Numbered from the stretch's first letter, positions 26,435 through 34,913 are shown. The stretch is 64,000 nucleotides of DNA from Curtobacterium pusillum (GCF_013359865.1 NZ_JABMCE010000084.1:1-64000), one strand, 5' to 3'. Translations and numbers: made by a program. The notes: generated from the sequence alone by a model not told the origin.

Positions 26435-27443
26435 TCATCACCAACCCGACGGTCGCGGCGAACAGGACGCAGACGACGGCGAGCAGCACGAGGAAGCGTG
26501 TGCGGAACGTCGTCCGGAGCAGGGCGATCATCTTCACGTCGATGATCGGCCCGATGATCAGGAACGCGGTGATCGACCCCGGCAGGAACGTCGATGCGAA
26601 CGACAGCGCGAAGAAGGCGTCCACGTTCGAGCAGAGCGACACCGTCATCGCGAGGAGCATCATCGCGGCGACGGACAGCACCGGGTTCGCACCGATCGAC
26701 ACCAGCGTGGACCGGGGCACGGCGACCTGGATCGCCGCGGCGAGACCGGCGCCGACGAACAGGGCCGGCATCATCGTCGCGGTCTCGCCGCCGAACTGCG
26801 CAGCGCTCTCCCGCCAGCGGTTCCGCGCGCGGGGCGCTCCGATCGCCGCGCGGCAGCGGGCTTCGAAGGCGGGCAGCAGCAGGTCCGCCGGGCGCCGGTG
26901 TGCGGCGACGATCCAGCCGACGAGGTTCGCGATGACGAAGCCGCCGACGATGCGGACCGGGAGGATCCAACCGGACCAGCCGAACGCCTGCGCGGTGCTG
27001 ATGATCACGAGCGGGTTGAGGATCGGGGCGGCGACCAGGAAGGTGACGGCCTCGGCCGGGGTGAAGCCGCGCATCATGAGGCCGCGCGCGAGCGGCACGT
27101 TGCCGCACTCGCACACCGGGAACAGCATGCCGATCAGGGAGATCACCGCCCGGCGCGGCATCGGGCGCTGCGGGAGGACCTTCTCGAGCGCACCCACCGG
27201 CACCCACACCTCGACGACGATCGACAGCACGATGCCGAGGACCACGAACGGCAGGGACTCGACGACGACGCTGATCGCCAGCGTGAGGAAGTCCTGCACG
27301 ACGTTCGGCAGGCCCGCGCTGCCGACGGCCGGGGAGAGCAGGCGGATCCCGAGCAGCACGACGACGGCGAGGAGCACGAGCCCGGGACCGGTGAGGGCCC
27401 GGGAGCGGGAGCGCTGCTGCGGCGGCGGCGTGGTCGTCGTCAC
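26421..27443 (-). CDS. UPF0718/ArsP_1-type permease (YcgR-like)
   Basis: 340 residues, about nine membrane helices. The diagnostic segment is GMLFPVCECGNVPLARGLM with C111-E-C113, followed by the FLVAAPILNPLVI helix and, later, SLCSNVDAFFALSFASTFLPGS. Members of PF03773 include an organoarsenical exporter, but most are uncharacterised; those paired with a TIGR03943 protein form a distinct, widespread two-gene unit. Start ATG at 27443; it opens the three-gene unit that runs into 25652-26434 and 24253-25662 with overlapping ends. Substrate unknown. Confidence 0.88.
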   Translation of the reverse strand: MTTTTPPPQQRSRSRALTGPGLVLLAVVVLLGIRLLSPAVGSAGLPNVVQDFLTLAISVVVESLPFVVLGIVLSIVVEVWVPVGALEKVLPQRPMPRRAVISLIGMLFPVCECGNVPLARGLMMRGFTPAEAVTFLVAAPILNPLVIISTAQAFGWSGWILPVRIVGGFVIANLVGWIVAAHRRPADLLLPAFEARCRAAIGAPRARNRWRESAAQFGGETATMMPALFVGAGLAAAIQVAVPRSTLVSIGANPVLSVAAMMLLAMTVSLCSNVDAFFALSFASTFLPGSITAFLIIGPIIDVKMIALLRTTFRTRFLVLLAVVCVLFAATVGLVMNVLV

Positions 27444-27469
27444 CGGGCAAGGATAGGCGACCGATGCGG

Positions 27470-27513
27470 CGGACGGGAGGCGCGGTGCCGGCCGGCACCG
27501 CGCCTCCCGTCCG
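27470..27513. terminator. Repeat family A, 44-bp perfect palindrome
   Basis: Bases 27470-27513 are fully self-complementary with no loop. The centre is GGTGCCGGCCGGCACC and each arm holds an exact GGAGGCGCGG word (27476, 27498 inverted). It lies 17 bp behind the stop of the luciferase-family gene and 27 bp before the start of the permease gene, so it can end the first transcript before the second begins. Confidence 0.85.
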
Positions 27514-27529
27514 TCAGGGGGTCACGTCG

Positions 27530-28669
27530 TCAGACGGACGCACCCGTCCACTCGTCCTCGGCGGCGACGTGGTCGCTGCCCGCCGTGCCGGCAGCCAGCG
27601 CCGCGGCCACGCGTGAGGCGTGCGACGGCGGGTCCGCGGGCACGTCGGCGGGGCGCCCCTCGTCGTTGATCTTGCGGAGCTCCGGCACGATCTCGGTCGC
27701 CAGGATGTCGATCTGCTCGAGGACCGTCTTGAGCGGCAGCCCGGCGTGGTCGACGAGGAACAGCTGACGCTGGTAGTGGCCGACGTGGTCCTTCATCGCG
27801 GCGTACCGGTCGATGACCTGCTGCGGCGAACCCACCGTGAGCGGGGTCTGCTGCGTGAAGTCCTCCATCGAGGGGCCGTGACCGTAGACGGGGGCGTTGT
27901 CGAAGTACGGGCGGAACTCGTCGATCGCGTCCTGCGAGTTCTTGCGGGCGAAGAACTGCCCACCGAGGCCGACGATCGCTTGGTCGGCACGCCCGTGGCC
28001 GTAGTGCTCGAAGCGCTGCCGGTAGAGGCCGACCATCTGCGAGGTGTGCTGGATCGGCCAGAAGATGTTGTTGTGGAAGAAGCCGTCGCCGTAGTAGGCG
28101 GCCTGCTCGGCGATCTCCGGGGTGCGGATCGAGCCGTGCCAGACGAAGGGCGGGACGCCGTCGAGCGGGCGCGGGGTCGAGGTGAAGCCCTGCAGCGGCG
28201 TGCGGAACTTGCCCTGCCAGTTGACGACGTCGTTCTCCCAGAGCTGGCGGACCAGCGCGTAGTTCTCGATCGCGAGGTTCACGCCCTGACGGATGTCCTG
28301 GCCGAACCAGGGGTAGACCGGGCCGGTGTTGCCGCGGCCCATCATCAGGTCCATGCGGCCGTCGGAGATGACCTGGAGCATCGCGTACTCCTCGGCGATG
28401 CGCACCGGGTCGTTCGTGGTGATCAGGGTCGTCGACGTCGAGAGCGTGATGTTCTTCGTCCGGGCGGCGAGGTACGCGAGCATCGTCGTCGGGCTGGACG
28501 CCACGAACGGCGGGTTGTGGTGCTCACCCGTGGCGAAGACGTCGAGGCCCGCCTGGTCGGCGTGCTCGGCGATCGTCAGGATGTCCTTGACGCGCTGGGT
28601 GTCATCCGGCGTGGTGCCGGTCGTGGGGTCGGTCGTGACGTCACTGACCGTGAAGATCCCGAACTGCAT
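27530..28669 (-). CDS. LLM-class flavin-dependent oxidoreductase
   Basis: 379 residues, luciferase-like monooxygenase fold. The start MQFGIFTVSDV, the FATGEHHNPPF stretch (about 46-56), the STSTTLITTNDPVRIAEEYAMLQVISDGR segment and ELMMGRGNTGP-like turn are typical of the bacterial luciferase branch, which uses FMNH2 (or F420) to oxidise small organic molecules. The ATG has GAAAGG 9 nt upstream. In the promoter region (around 28690-28703) GATGC and GCATT arms flank AAAC, a possible regulator site. The C-terminal 40 residues are Ala/Glu-rich and likely flexible. Substrate unknown. Confidence 0.9.
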   Translation of the reverse strand: MQFGIFTVSDVTTDPTTGTTPDDTQRVKDILTIAEHADQAGLDVFATGEHHNPPFVASSPTTMLAYLAARTKNITLSTSTTLITTNDPVRIAEEYAMLQVISDGRMDLMMGRGNTGPVYPWFGQDIRQGVNLAIENYALVRQLWENDVVNWQGKFRTPLQGFTSTPRPLDGVPPFVWHGSIRTPEIAEQAAYYGDGFFHNNIFWPIQHTSQMVGLYRQRFEHYGHGRADQAIVGLGGQFFARKNSQDAIDEFRPYFDNAPVYGHGPSMEDFTQQTPLTVGSPQQVIDRYAAMKDHVGHYQRQLFLVDHAGLPLKTVLEQIDILATEIVPELRKINDEGRPADVPADPPSHASRVAAALAAGTAGSDHVAAEDEWTGASV

Positions 28670-28757
28670 GATGCGCCACCTTTCGCGATATCAATGCGTT
28701 TGCATCGACTTGCTGGGTACAACGTACCGCAGCCGTCGGCATTCCCGCCATCGGCGT

Positions 28758-29741
28758 TCACCCAGCGGCCGGGATCGCCTCCGTGTCGGTGCGTGCGGCG
28801 TGGTGCATGCCGTCCGCGATCCACACGATCGTCACCACCGCGAGCACGCTCGCGCTCGACGCCATCCGACCGGCGACGAGGATCGCGGCGTGGTCGTGCT
28901 GGCCGCCGGCGACGCCGTACACGAGCGCCGCGACGCCGACCAGGAACGTCACGCCGGTCGCGACGAGCAGGACGCCGGAGACCACGTGCCGGGGACCCCT
29001 CCGGCCGTCGCGGTCCCCGCGCTCCCCGCGGTCGACCCGTGGCCCGACGGCGCGGACCAGCCCGAGCCAGCACAGCGCGATGCCGCACGCACCCACGATG
29101 TCGCTCACCCGGTGCCACCCGTACACCACGGTCTGGTTCGCCACGAAGACCGCGTAGGCGGCACCGATCAGCGTGACGATCGGCCGGAACCGGCGCGGTG
29201 TGACCATCAGCACGGCGAAGAGGGCGGCGAGCGCGATGGTGGCGTGTCCGGACGGGAACGAGTTCGGCGTCGTCGACTGAGCGATCTCCGGGCGCTCGGC
29301 GATACGCTTGAGGAGCGTCGAGGTGGCTGCCGACGCGAGCACGACGACGCCCGCTCCGAGTCCCACCGCGAGCCGACGCCGGGCGAACGCGACGGCGGCG
29401 ATCACGACCACGAGCAACAGGATCACCGGCACCGAGATGACGTTGAGAGCAGTGTCCGACGAGAACAGGTCGGACTCCCGAACCCCGCCGAGCGCGGCGT
29501 CCTCGACCCGCTGCCCCACCGGCGTCAGGACAGCCGCCGCGTAGACGAGAGGCACGATCACGAACCCCAGAGCCGCCAACAGACCCCACCGCAACCGCCG
29601 CGAGACACTCGGTCCACGCGGCTCCGGGCGGTTGCGTTCGGGCGTTCGGGTCACCGGGCTGGTCCTCCTCGGGGTCCTCGTGGTCGGTGTCGTCGCGCGC
29701 CTGGTCACGCGCGTGCGATTCGGACGGTCGGGGTCCGACAC
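28758..29741 (-). CDS. PAP2-family membrane phosphatase
   Basis: 327 residues. The first 45 residues are an extremely Arg/Thr/Pro-rich cytoplasmic tail; then six or more membrane helices follow. The PAP2 motifs are LKRIAERPE (motif 1), PSGHATIA (motif 2) and YGWHRVSDIVGA (motif 3, catalytic His), which support hydrolysis of lipid phosphates or pyrophosphates outside the membrane, for example undecaprenyl pyrophosphate or phosphatidic acid. It is divergent from the DUF4383 gene, sharing a 150-bp promoter region. Confidence 0.88.
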   Translation of the reverse strand: MSDPDRPNRTRVTRRATTPTTRTPRRTSPVTRTPERNRPEPRGPSVSRRLRWGLLAALGFVIVPLVYAAAVLTPVGQRVEDAALGGVRESDLFSSDTALNVISVPVILLLVVVIAAVAFARRRLAVGLGAGVVVLASAATSTLLKRIAERPEIAQSTTPNSFPSGHATIALAALFAVLMVTPRRFRPIVTLIGAAYAVFVANQTVVYGWHRVSDIVGACGIALCWLGLVRAVGPRVDRGERGDRDGRRGPRHVVSGVLLVATGVTFLVGVAALVYGVAGGQHDHAAILVAGRMASSASVLAVVTIVWIADGMHHAARTDTEAIPAAG

Positions 29742-29895
29742 GATACCGTTGGACCGCCGGTCGGAGCCTGGGAACCGCGGGGCATCGTCCCTCGGGTCCC
29801 GGAACGCACCGACCCGTCACGCGCGGGTGAACGCACCGGCGCACATCGCCGGACCGACGTACCCCGCGTCGGCTGCGTACGAGGAGGATACCGAA

Positions 29896-30348
29896 GTGGC
29901 CATCAAGGAACCGAGCATCACCGCTTCCCCGAACCGCGGGCTCGCGCTGACCGCCGGGAGCGTCCTGGCCATCTGGGGCTTCCTGGGCTTCTTCCTCGCC
30001 GCCGACGGCGACCCCGGCTTCTTCAACCGCCACGGCGGGATGCTCTGGAACGCGTTCGGGGTCAACCCCGCGACCGCGCTCGTCTGGGTCCTGCTGGCCG
30101 CCGCGCTCCTCCTCGTCGGGCTCGGCAACACCATCGGGTCGCGCAACGTGAACCTCCTCGTGGGAGTCGTGCTCGTCGTGTTCGCGGCCTACGGCTTCGT
30201 GTTCGTGAACACCTCGGCCAACGTCTTCGCACTCAACACCACGGACAACGTGTTCCACGCGATCGTCGGCGTGATCCTGCTGCTCACGGCGCTCGGCGCC
30301 GACAAGCAGAACATCCGCGCGCTCCGCGCCGAGGCCGCTCGCGCCTGA
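29896..30348 (+). CDS. DUF4383-family small membrane protein
   Basis: 150 residues from GTG 29896, chosen for the strong GAGGAGG at 29881-29887; the frame extends upstream without a ribosome site. Four membrane helices are visible (LALTAGSVLAIWGFLGFFLA, ATALVWVLLAAALLLVGLG, NLLVGVVLVVFAAYGFVF, NVFHAIVGVILLLTALG). The NxxDNxxHxxxG pattern (NTTDNVFHAIVG) is characteristic of DUF4383, found in many actinobacteria with no known role. It ends before a bidirectional terminator shared with the converging helicase gene. Confidence 0.8.
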   Translation: MAIKEPSITASPNRGLALTAGSVLAIWGFLGFFLAADGDPGFFNRHGGMLWNAFGVNPATALVWVLLAAALLLVGLGNTIGSRNVNLLVGVVLVVFAAYGFVFVNTSANVFALNTTDNVFHAIVGVILLLTALGADKQNIRALRAEAARA

Positions 30349-30381
30349 CGTCGCGCGGGTCATCCCGTCGCTCGACGTTCC

Positions 30382-30418
30382 CGACGCCCCGCCCGCCCTC
30401 GTGGCCGGCGGGGCGTCG
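30382..30418. terminator. Bidirectional hairpin terminator
   Basis: CGACGCCCCGCC (30382-30393) pairs perfectly with 30407-30418 across a 13-nt loop. It lies between the converging DUF4383 gene and the helicase gene. Confidence 0.8.
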
Positions 30419-30422
30419 CGCG

Positions 30423-31739
30423 TCAGTCCGCGTCGGGTTCCGACGGGGGTGCAGCGGCCTCGAGCTCGGTCGCGACCACGCGCGGCGCCTCGGACATGAA
30501 ACGCCGGACGTCGAGGTCCACGATGATGTCCTGCGGCCGCAGCGGACGGGAGAGGTACAGCCCCTCGAGCGAGGTCAGCCGCGAGAGCGCCACGTAGGTC
30601 TGGCCGGCGCTGAACACCCGGTTGCCGAGGTCGACCACGGCCCGGTCGTAGGTGCTCCCCTGCGACTTGTGGATCGTCACCGCCCAGGCCAGGCGCAGCG
30701 GGAACTGCTGGAACTCCCCGACGGTGTCCTTCTTGAGTTCCTTCTTGTCCGGGTCGTAGGAGTACTTGAACTTCTCCCACACCGACGGCTGGACCTCGAA
30801 CGACTCCCCGTCGACGTCCACCCACACGGTGTCTCGGATGGTCTGCACGATGCCGAGGGTGCCGTTCACCCAGCGCTGGTCGGGATCGTTGCGCAGGAAC
30901 ATCACGTGCGCGCCGGGCTTCAGCTCGAGGGCTTCGTCCGCCGGGAAGTTCCGGCCGCCGAAGTCGCCGTTGACGTCGGCCCGCGCGGTCTTCACCTTGC
31001 CGGGCAGCCGGTCGAGCGCCGCCTTGTTGATGCGCGCCACGGTGTCGTTCCGGGTCGCGAGGGTGATCGCGTCGTCGGGCGCCGGCCGCGCCCCCGCGGC
31101 GTTGAGCTGCCCCGCGACGTCAGCGGTCACACGCCCGTGTCGCACCGCCGTCAGCATGGCCGCGAAGGCGTCGTCGCGCTGTCGGTGCACGGTCGCGAGT
31201 TCGACGATGTGCAGTTCGGCCTCGAGCCACACCTTCGCGTCGAAGAACCACATCGAACGGTAGTGGTCGGTGAAGTACGCACGTTCGTCGCCGTCGCCCG
31301 GAACCGGCGGCAGCTGGTACGGATCGCCGAACATGACGACCTGCACGCCGCCGAACGCCTCGAACTGGCGGCCACGGGCCTTGCGCAACGACCGGTCCAT
31401 CGCGTCGAGGAGGTCGGCGTTCACCATCGAGACCTCGTCGATCACGAGGGTGTCGATCGTGTTGAGAAGCTTGCGGGTCTCCGGCCCCTGGCGGAGGTCG
31501 GCGTCGGCGATGAGCCCGATCGGCAGCCTGAAGAGCGAGTGGATCGTCTGCCCACCGACGTTCAACGCGGCGACGCCGGTCGGGGCGCAGATGACGACCT
31601 GCTTCTCCGTGTTCCACGACAGGTGGTTCAGGAGCGTCGACTTCCCCGTCCCCGCACGCCCGGTGATGAACACGTGGTCGCGGGTGTGCTCGATGTACTC
31701 GAAGACCGCGCGCTGCTCGGCGCTGAGTTCGACGCTCAT
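30423..31739 (-). CDS. PIF1-like superfamily 1B DNA helicase
   Basis: 438 residues from ATG 31739, whose A is the last base of the upstream stop (TGATG). Helicase motifs appear in order: Walker A GRAGTGKST (27-35), CAPTGVAALNVGG with TIHSLF, Walker B LVIDEVSMV, FGDPYQLPPVP (motif III), and towards the end WAVTIHKSQGSTYDRAVVDLG and the YVALSRLTSLEGLYL motif VI. This is the standard bacterial PIF1/RecD2-like set: a 5'-3' helicase that likely resolves recombination or G-rich structures. Translational coupling to the CopD-CtaG gene is unexpected and may be only positional. Confidence 0.9.
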   Translation of the reverse strand: MSVELSAEQRAVFEYIEHTRDHVFITGRAGTGKSTLLNHLSWNTEKQVVICAPTGVAALNVGGQTIHSLFRLPIGLIADADLRQGPETRKLLNTIDTLVIDEVSMVNADLLDAMDRSLRKARGRQFEAFGGVQVVMFGDPYQLPPVPGDGDERAYFTDHYRSMWFFDAKVWLEAELHIVELATVHRQRDDAFAAMLTAVRHGRVTADVAGQLNAAGARPAPDDAITLATRNDTVARINKAALDRLPGKVKTARADVNGDFGGRNFPADEALELKPGAHVMFLRNDPDQRWVNGTLGIVQTIRDTVWVDVDGESFEVQPSVWEKFKYSYDPDKKELKKDTVGEFQQFPLRLAWAVTIHKSQGSTYDRAVVDLGNRVFSAGQTYVALSRLTSLEGLYLSRPLRPQDIIVDLDVRRFMSEAPRVVATELEAAAPPSEPDAD

Positions 31740-33736
31740 CACGCACCCGTGCCCGGATCGGCGAGCTCCTCGGCTGCGAACGAACCACGATCACGACGTC
31801 GAACCACGTCCTGCCGCGGCTCGGTGTCGGATCCGTGGTTCGGACCGACCACTGGCACGACCCGCCGGAGCCGCACGAACACCACGATGACGACGGCCAC
31901 GACCAACGCGACGCCCGCGACCACGAGCAGGATGCCCCCTCGCGCCTGGTCGACGAGCGGGTCCGGTCCCCACGTGCGCCCCATCGCGCCGAACCACGAG
32001 GCCTGCAGGAGTCCGAGGGGGCCGCGCATCGCGATGCCGAGCGACACCAGCCCGGCGGACACGACCACGGCACCGGCGATCCGGACGAGGGCGGCCGGCA
32101 TCGACGGGCGCCGTGCACCGGCGGCGATCGGCGTGAGCAGGGTCGGCACCGCCAGCAACCCGACGAGCAGGAACACGGCGTCGATCACCGTGCGCCCGGT
32201 CGAGTCGCCCACCGACCACCGCAGCGCGTCGGTCACGAAGAACACCCACCACACCGCGGCGAGGAACACGAACGCCGGGAACGGCTGCACGAGGTACCGC
32301 ACGGCAGCGTTGTCGAGCAGCAGGCCGGTCCACTCGCGGACGCCGGTGCTGTCGTCGTCACGCGGGTGGACGGCCGCGCGGATGAGCTGCACCGGAGCCG
32401 ATGCCCAGACGAGCGCGGGGACGACGAGTCCGAGCAGCAGGTGTGCCCCGACGTTCGCGGAGAGGAGGAAGCGGTCGTAGGTGTGCAGCGACCCGGACGT
32501 GGCCACGACGAGCGACACCAGGGCGATGCCGGCGGAGACCGTGCGACCGACCGGCCATCGCCCACCGTGGCGGCGCAGCCGGACGACCCCGGCGGTGTAC
32601 GTCGCCGCGAGGAGCACGGCTGTCATCAGCCAGAAGAGGTCGATGTTCCACGCCGTCAGCCACCCCCACGTGCCGGGCGCGTGCGGGAGCGTGTCGTCCG
32701 TGAGCAGCTCGGCGGGGGACGGGTTCGTGGTCTTGCTCAGCGCGATCTGGTCGACGGGTGTCGCCGTCCGCCCGAGCGCCGCCGCGAACCCACTGGCGAC
32801 GCCCATCACGGCGAGCTCTGTGACGAGGAGCAGCCAGAACGGCCGCCGGCGCTCGGGAGCGGCCGTGAGGGATCGGATGGCGCGCTGCCGCTGCACCGCG
32901 CCGAGGACCCCCATCGCCACGATCGCGCCGATCTTGACGAGGACGAGCACACCGTACGCGGTGAACAGGTTCGAGAGCGCCCCGACGCGGATCTGCGCCG
33001 ACGCGACGCCCGACACGGCCACGAGCACGAAGCAGCCCAGCGCGATGCTCGAGTAGCGGCCGACCACGACGGCGAGACGATCCCCGCCGATCACCGGCCG
33101 CAGGAGCACGAGCATCACGAGCCCGCCGACCCACAGTGCCGCCCCGACGAGGTGCAGGCCCAGCGCGGTGACCGCGGCGTCGTGACTGGCCGTCCCAGCG
33201 GCGTGGCCCTGCTGGGCGAGCGGGATGAGACCGATCATCGCCACGCCCGTCGTCAGGGCGACCATGCCCCGGGAGCGGACGGCGAAGCACAGTACCGTGA
33301 CGGCCGCGGCGACGAGGACGGTCACGAGCCAAGCGAGCCCCAGGTCCGTCCCGGTGAGGAAGACGCCCATCGACTGGCCGAACTGCTCGTCGATGCTGAC
33401 CTTCGAACCGGCGACGCTGAGGAACGTGAAGAACGTGGTGACGGCGGACGCCACCGTCCAGACGCCGGCGGCACCGGCGGCGATGTCGATCGCACGGTTC
33501 CACTCCGGCGCCGTGCGGGAGAGCCCCACCGTCGCGAGGGCCAGTCCACCGATCGTCGTGGCGAGGGAGAGGTCGACGACGAGGCGGGCGATCGGCAGGC
33601 CGAAGCGGACGACGGCACCCGGGTCGGCGATGAGGGCGGCGTTCGCCCCACCACCGATGACGAGGGCGACCAGGAGTGAGACGAACGCGACGAGCAGCAA
33701 CGCGGCGGGGCCTGCGATGCGCGCGATCCGGTTCAC
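31739..33736 (-). CDS. CopD-CtaG fusion membrane protein, second copy
   Basis: 665 residues with many helices. The N-terminal half carries CopD features (LAQQGHAAGTASHDAAVTALG, LHLVGAALWVGGLVMLV) and the C-terminal half is a CtaG-type domain, but its metal-binding histidines are fewer than in the copy at 10876: the HMLQHMLLMM segment there is replaced by ANVGAHLLLGLVVPALVW. The C-terminal tail (about 626-660, GPNHGSDTEPRQDVVRRRD) is encoded by a copy of the 62-bp repeat B, so its length was probably changed by repeat insertion. Copper import or oxidase assembly is the likely role; copies may have diverged in function. It is followed by the helicase gene with a 1-bp overlap. Confidence 0.83.
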   Translation of the reverse strand: MNRIARIAGPAALLLVAFVSLLVALVIGGGANAALIADPGAVVRFGLPIARLVVDLSLATTIGGLALATVGLSRTAPEWNRAIDIAAGAAGVWTVASAVTTFFTFLSVAGSKVSIDEQFGQSMGVFLTGTDLGLAWLVTVLVAAAVTVLCFAVRSRGMVALTTGVAMIGLIPLAQQGHAAGTASHDAAVTALGLHLVGAALWVGGLVMLVLLRPVIGGDRLAVVVGRYSSIALGCFVLVAVSGVASAQIRVGALSNLFTAYGVLVLVKIGAIVAMGVLGAVQRQRAIRSLTAAPERRRPFWLLLVTELAVMGVASGFAAALGRTATPVDQIALSKTTNPSPAELLTDDTLPHAPGTWGWLTAWNIDLFWLMTAVLLAATYTAGVVRLRRHGGRWPVGRTVSAGIALVSLVVATSGSLHTYDRFLLSANVGAHLLLGLVVPALVWASAPVQLIRAAVHPRDDDSTGVREWTGLLLDNAAVRYLVQPFPAFVFLAAVWWVFFVTDALRWSVGDSTGRTVIDAVFLLVGLLAVPTLLTPIAAGARRPSMPAALVRIAGAVVVSAGLVSLGIAMRGPLGLLQASWFGAMGRTWGPDPLVDQARGGILLVVAGVALVVAVVIVVFVRLRRVVPVVGPNHGSDTEPRQDVVRRRDRGSFAAEELADPGTGA
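31781..31842. repeat. Repeat family B, coding copy
   Basis: 62 bp matching 60584-60645 at 52 positions with no gap. It begins CGAACCACGAT and ends CGTGGTTCG, but here the inverted arms have drifted, so the hairpin is imperfect. It lies entirely inside the last part of the CopD-CtaG gene and encodes part of its tail. Confidence 0.8.
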
Positions 33737-33801
33737 CCGTCAAGCCTAGGCGTTGCCCCACCCGGCCACGGAATCGACCGAGCCGGCCTGTGGAGGACGA
33801 G

Positions 33802-33811
33802 CCGCGCCTCC
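33802..33811 (-). repeat. Repeat family A, degenerate pair
   Basis: One exact CCGCGCCTCC; the opposite arm (CTGTGGAGG at 33788-33796) has lost the GCGCGG part, leaving only TGGAGG/CCTCCA and GGCC/GGCC to pair. Confidence 0.8.
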
Positions 33812-33828
33812 AGGCCCGGGAACGACGA

Positions 33829-33852
33829 AAGGGACGGCCGCAGCCGTCCCTT
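33829..33852 (-). terminator. Terminator of the HU gene
   Basis: AAGGGACGGC and GCCGTCCCTT (33829-33838, 33843-33852) form a 10-bp stem with a 4-nt loop, 18 bp behind the hup stop. On the transcribed strand it is followed by TTTCGTCGTT. Confidence 0.85.
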
Positions 33853-33870
33853 CCATGTGGTGCAGCGGTC

Positions 33871-34158
33871 TTACTTGACCGAAGCCTTCAGCTTCGAGCC
33901 GGCGCTGACCTTGACCGAGTCGCTCGCGGCGATCTCGATGGCGTCACCCGTCTGCGGGTTGCGGCCGGTGCGGGCGGCGCGGTGGGTCTTCTCGAAGGCG
34001 ATCCAACCGGGGATCGTGACCTTGGTGCCGTCGGCAACCGAGCTCGAGACGACGGAGAAGAGCGCGTCGACGACGCCGTTGACGGTGGCCTGGCTCTGGC
34101 CGGACTCCTGCGCGACGGCAGCGACGAGCTCGGTGCGGTTCAGTGACTTGTCAGCCAT
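33871..34158 (-). CDS. hup: HU-family DNA-binding protein
   Basis: 95 residues from ATG 34158 with GAGGAGG 7 nt upstream; the longer open frame has no support. Sequence MADKSLNRTELVAAVAQESG, FEKTHRAARTGRNPQTGD (DNA-contacting beta-arms) and the Lys-rich end SKLKASVK are standard HU. It binds and bends DNA without sequence specificity as a dimer. There is no Lys/Ala-rich C-terminal tail like that of mycobacterial HupB. Terminated by a hairpin at 33829. Confidence 0.95.
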   Translation of the reverse strand: MADKSLNRTELVAAVAQESGQSQATVNGVVDALFSVVSSSVADGTKVTIPGWIAFEKTHRAARTGRNPQTGDAIEIAASDSVKVSAGSKLKASVK

Positions 34159-34384
34159 GGATGTCCTCCTCGGACTTCTTGCAGTATCGGTCGGACGACT
34201 TCTCGCCCGGCGCCCGGAGCGGTTGCCCCGTGCCGCGGTACCGGGGGCGAGCTGCCCGGCGGAACCGGAGTCGAACGTACCAGCCACCGGGGACGAAATC
34301 GGCCGACTCGCCCGGATTTCCGGGGTTGTCGCGGTACTCATGGGGCAGATGTGACCGATGTGACGAAGATGTCCCCCGAAACGA
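34159..34384. other. Promoter region of hup
   Basis: 226 bp without a gene between the ribosomal-protein terminator and hup. Nothing more specific than the hup ribosome site is recognised. Confidence 0.4.
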
Positions 34385-34421
34385 CGGACGCCCCGTCACC
34401 GCTGGGGTGACGGGGCGTCCG
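34385..34421 (-). terminator. Terminator of the rpmB-rpmG-rpsN operon
   Basis: A 16-bp perfect stem (34385-34400 and 34406-34421, arm CGGACGCCCCGTCACC) with a 5-nt loop, 14 bp behind the rpsN stop. Confidence 0.85.
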
Positions 34422-34434
34422 CGGAAGCAGGTGC

Positions 34435-34740
34435 TTACCAGGAGCTCTTCGTGATGCCCGGCAGCTCGCCACGGTGAGCCATGTCGCGGAAGCGGACACG
34501 GCTGATGCCGAACTCACCGAGGTGGCCACGGGGGCGGCCGTCGATGGCGTCGCGGTTGCGGTAGCGCACCGGCGACGCGTCGCGCGGGAGCTTCTGCAGG
34601 CCGACGCGGGCGGCCTCACGCGACTCGTCGGTGCCGTTCGGGTCCACGAGGGCCTTCTTCAGCTCGAGACGACGCTCGGCGTAGCGCGCGATGATCTCGG
34701 CGCGCTGGTTGTTCTTCGCGATCTTGCTCTTCTTCGCCAT
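34435..34740 (-). CDS. rpsN: 30S ribosomal protein S14, zinc-free type
   Basis: 101 residues, the long form of S14. It starts [20 protein letters not shown] and ends [21 protein letters not shown]. The CxxC...CxxC zinc ribbon of short S14 proteins is absent, so it is the zinc-independent version. The ATG is 2 bp after the rpmG stop. Such Cys-free versions of S14, L33 and L28 often replace the zinc-binding ones when zinc is scarce; here they may simply be the housekeeping set, as no Zur-like palindrome is seen upstream. Confidence 0.96.
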   Translation of the reverse strand: MAKKSKIAKNNQRAEIIARYAERRLELKKALVDPNGTDESREAARVGLQKLPRDASPVRYRNRDAIDGRPRGHLGEFGISRVRFRDMAHRGELPGITKSSW

Positions 34741-34742
34741 GC

Positions 34743-34913
34743 TTAGCGCTCCTCACGGAAGTCGACGTGCTTGCGGATCACCGGGTCGTACTTCTTGAGC
34801 ACGAGGCGGTCCGGGTTGTTGCGACGGTTCTTCTTGGTCACGTAGGTGAACCCGGTGCCCGCCGTCGAGCGGAGCTTGATGATCGGACGAACGTCCTGAC
34901 CCTTCTTGGCCAT
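34743..34913 (-). CDS. rpmG: 50S ribosomal protein L33, zinc-free type
   Basis: 56 residues, ATG at 34913 ([19 protein letters not shown]), stop TAA at 34743. There are no cysteines, so this is the zinc-independent L33. Its ATG overlaps the rpmB stop by one base (TGATG), and rpsN begins 2 bp after its own stop, so the three genes form a tightly coupled operon. It was too short to stand out in a simple frame scan but is unambiguous. Confidence 0.96.
   Translation of the reverse strand: MAKKGQDVRPIIKLRSTAGTGFTYVTKKNRRNNPDRLVLKKYDPVIRKHVDFREER

Noticed and set aside
28326-32480. A 1384-codon open frame on the plus strand, and many other frames over 400 codons
   Set aside because: They run antisense or out of frame through clear genes, are dominated by Arg, Gly, Pro and Ala, and have no domains. 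Long shadow frames are expected at this G+C content.
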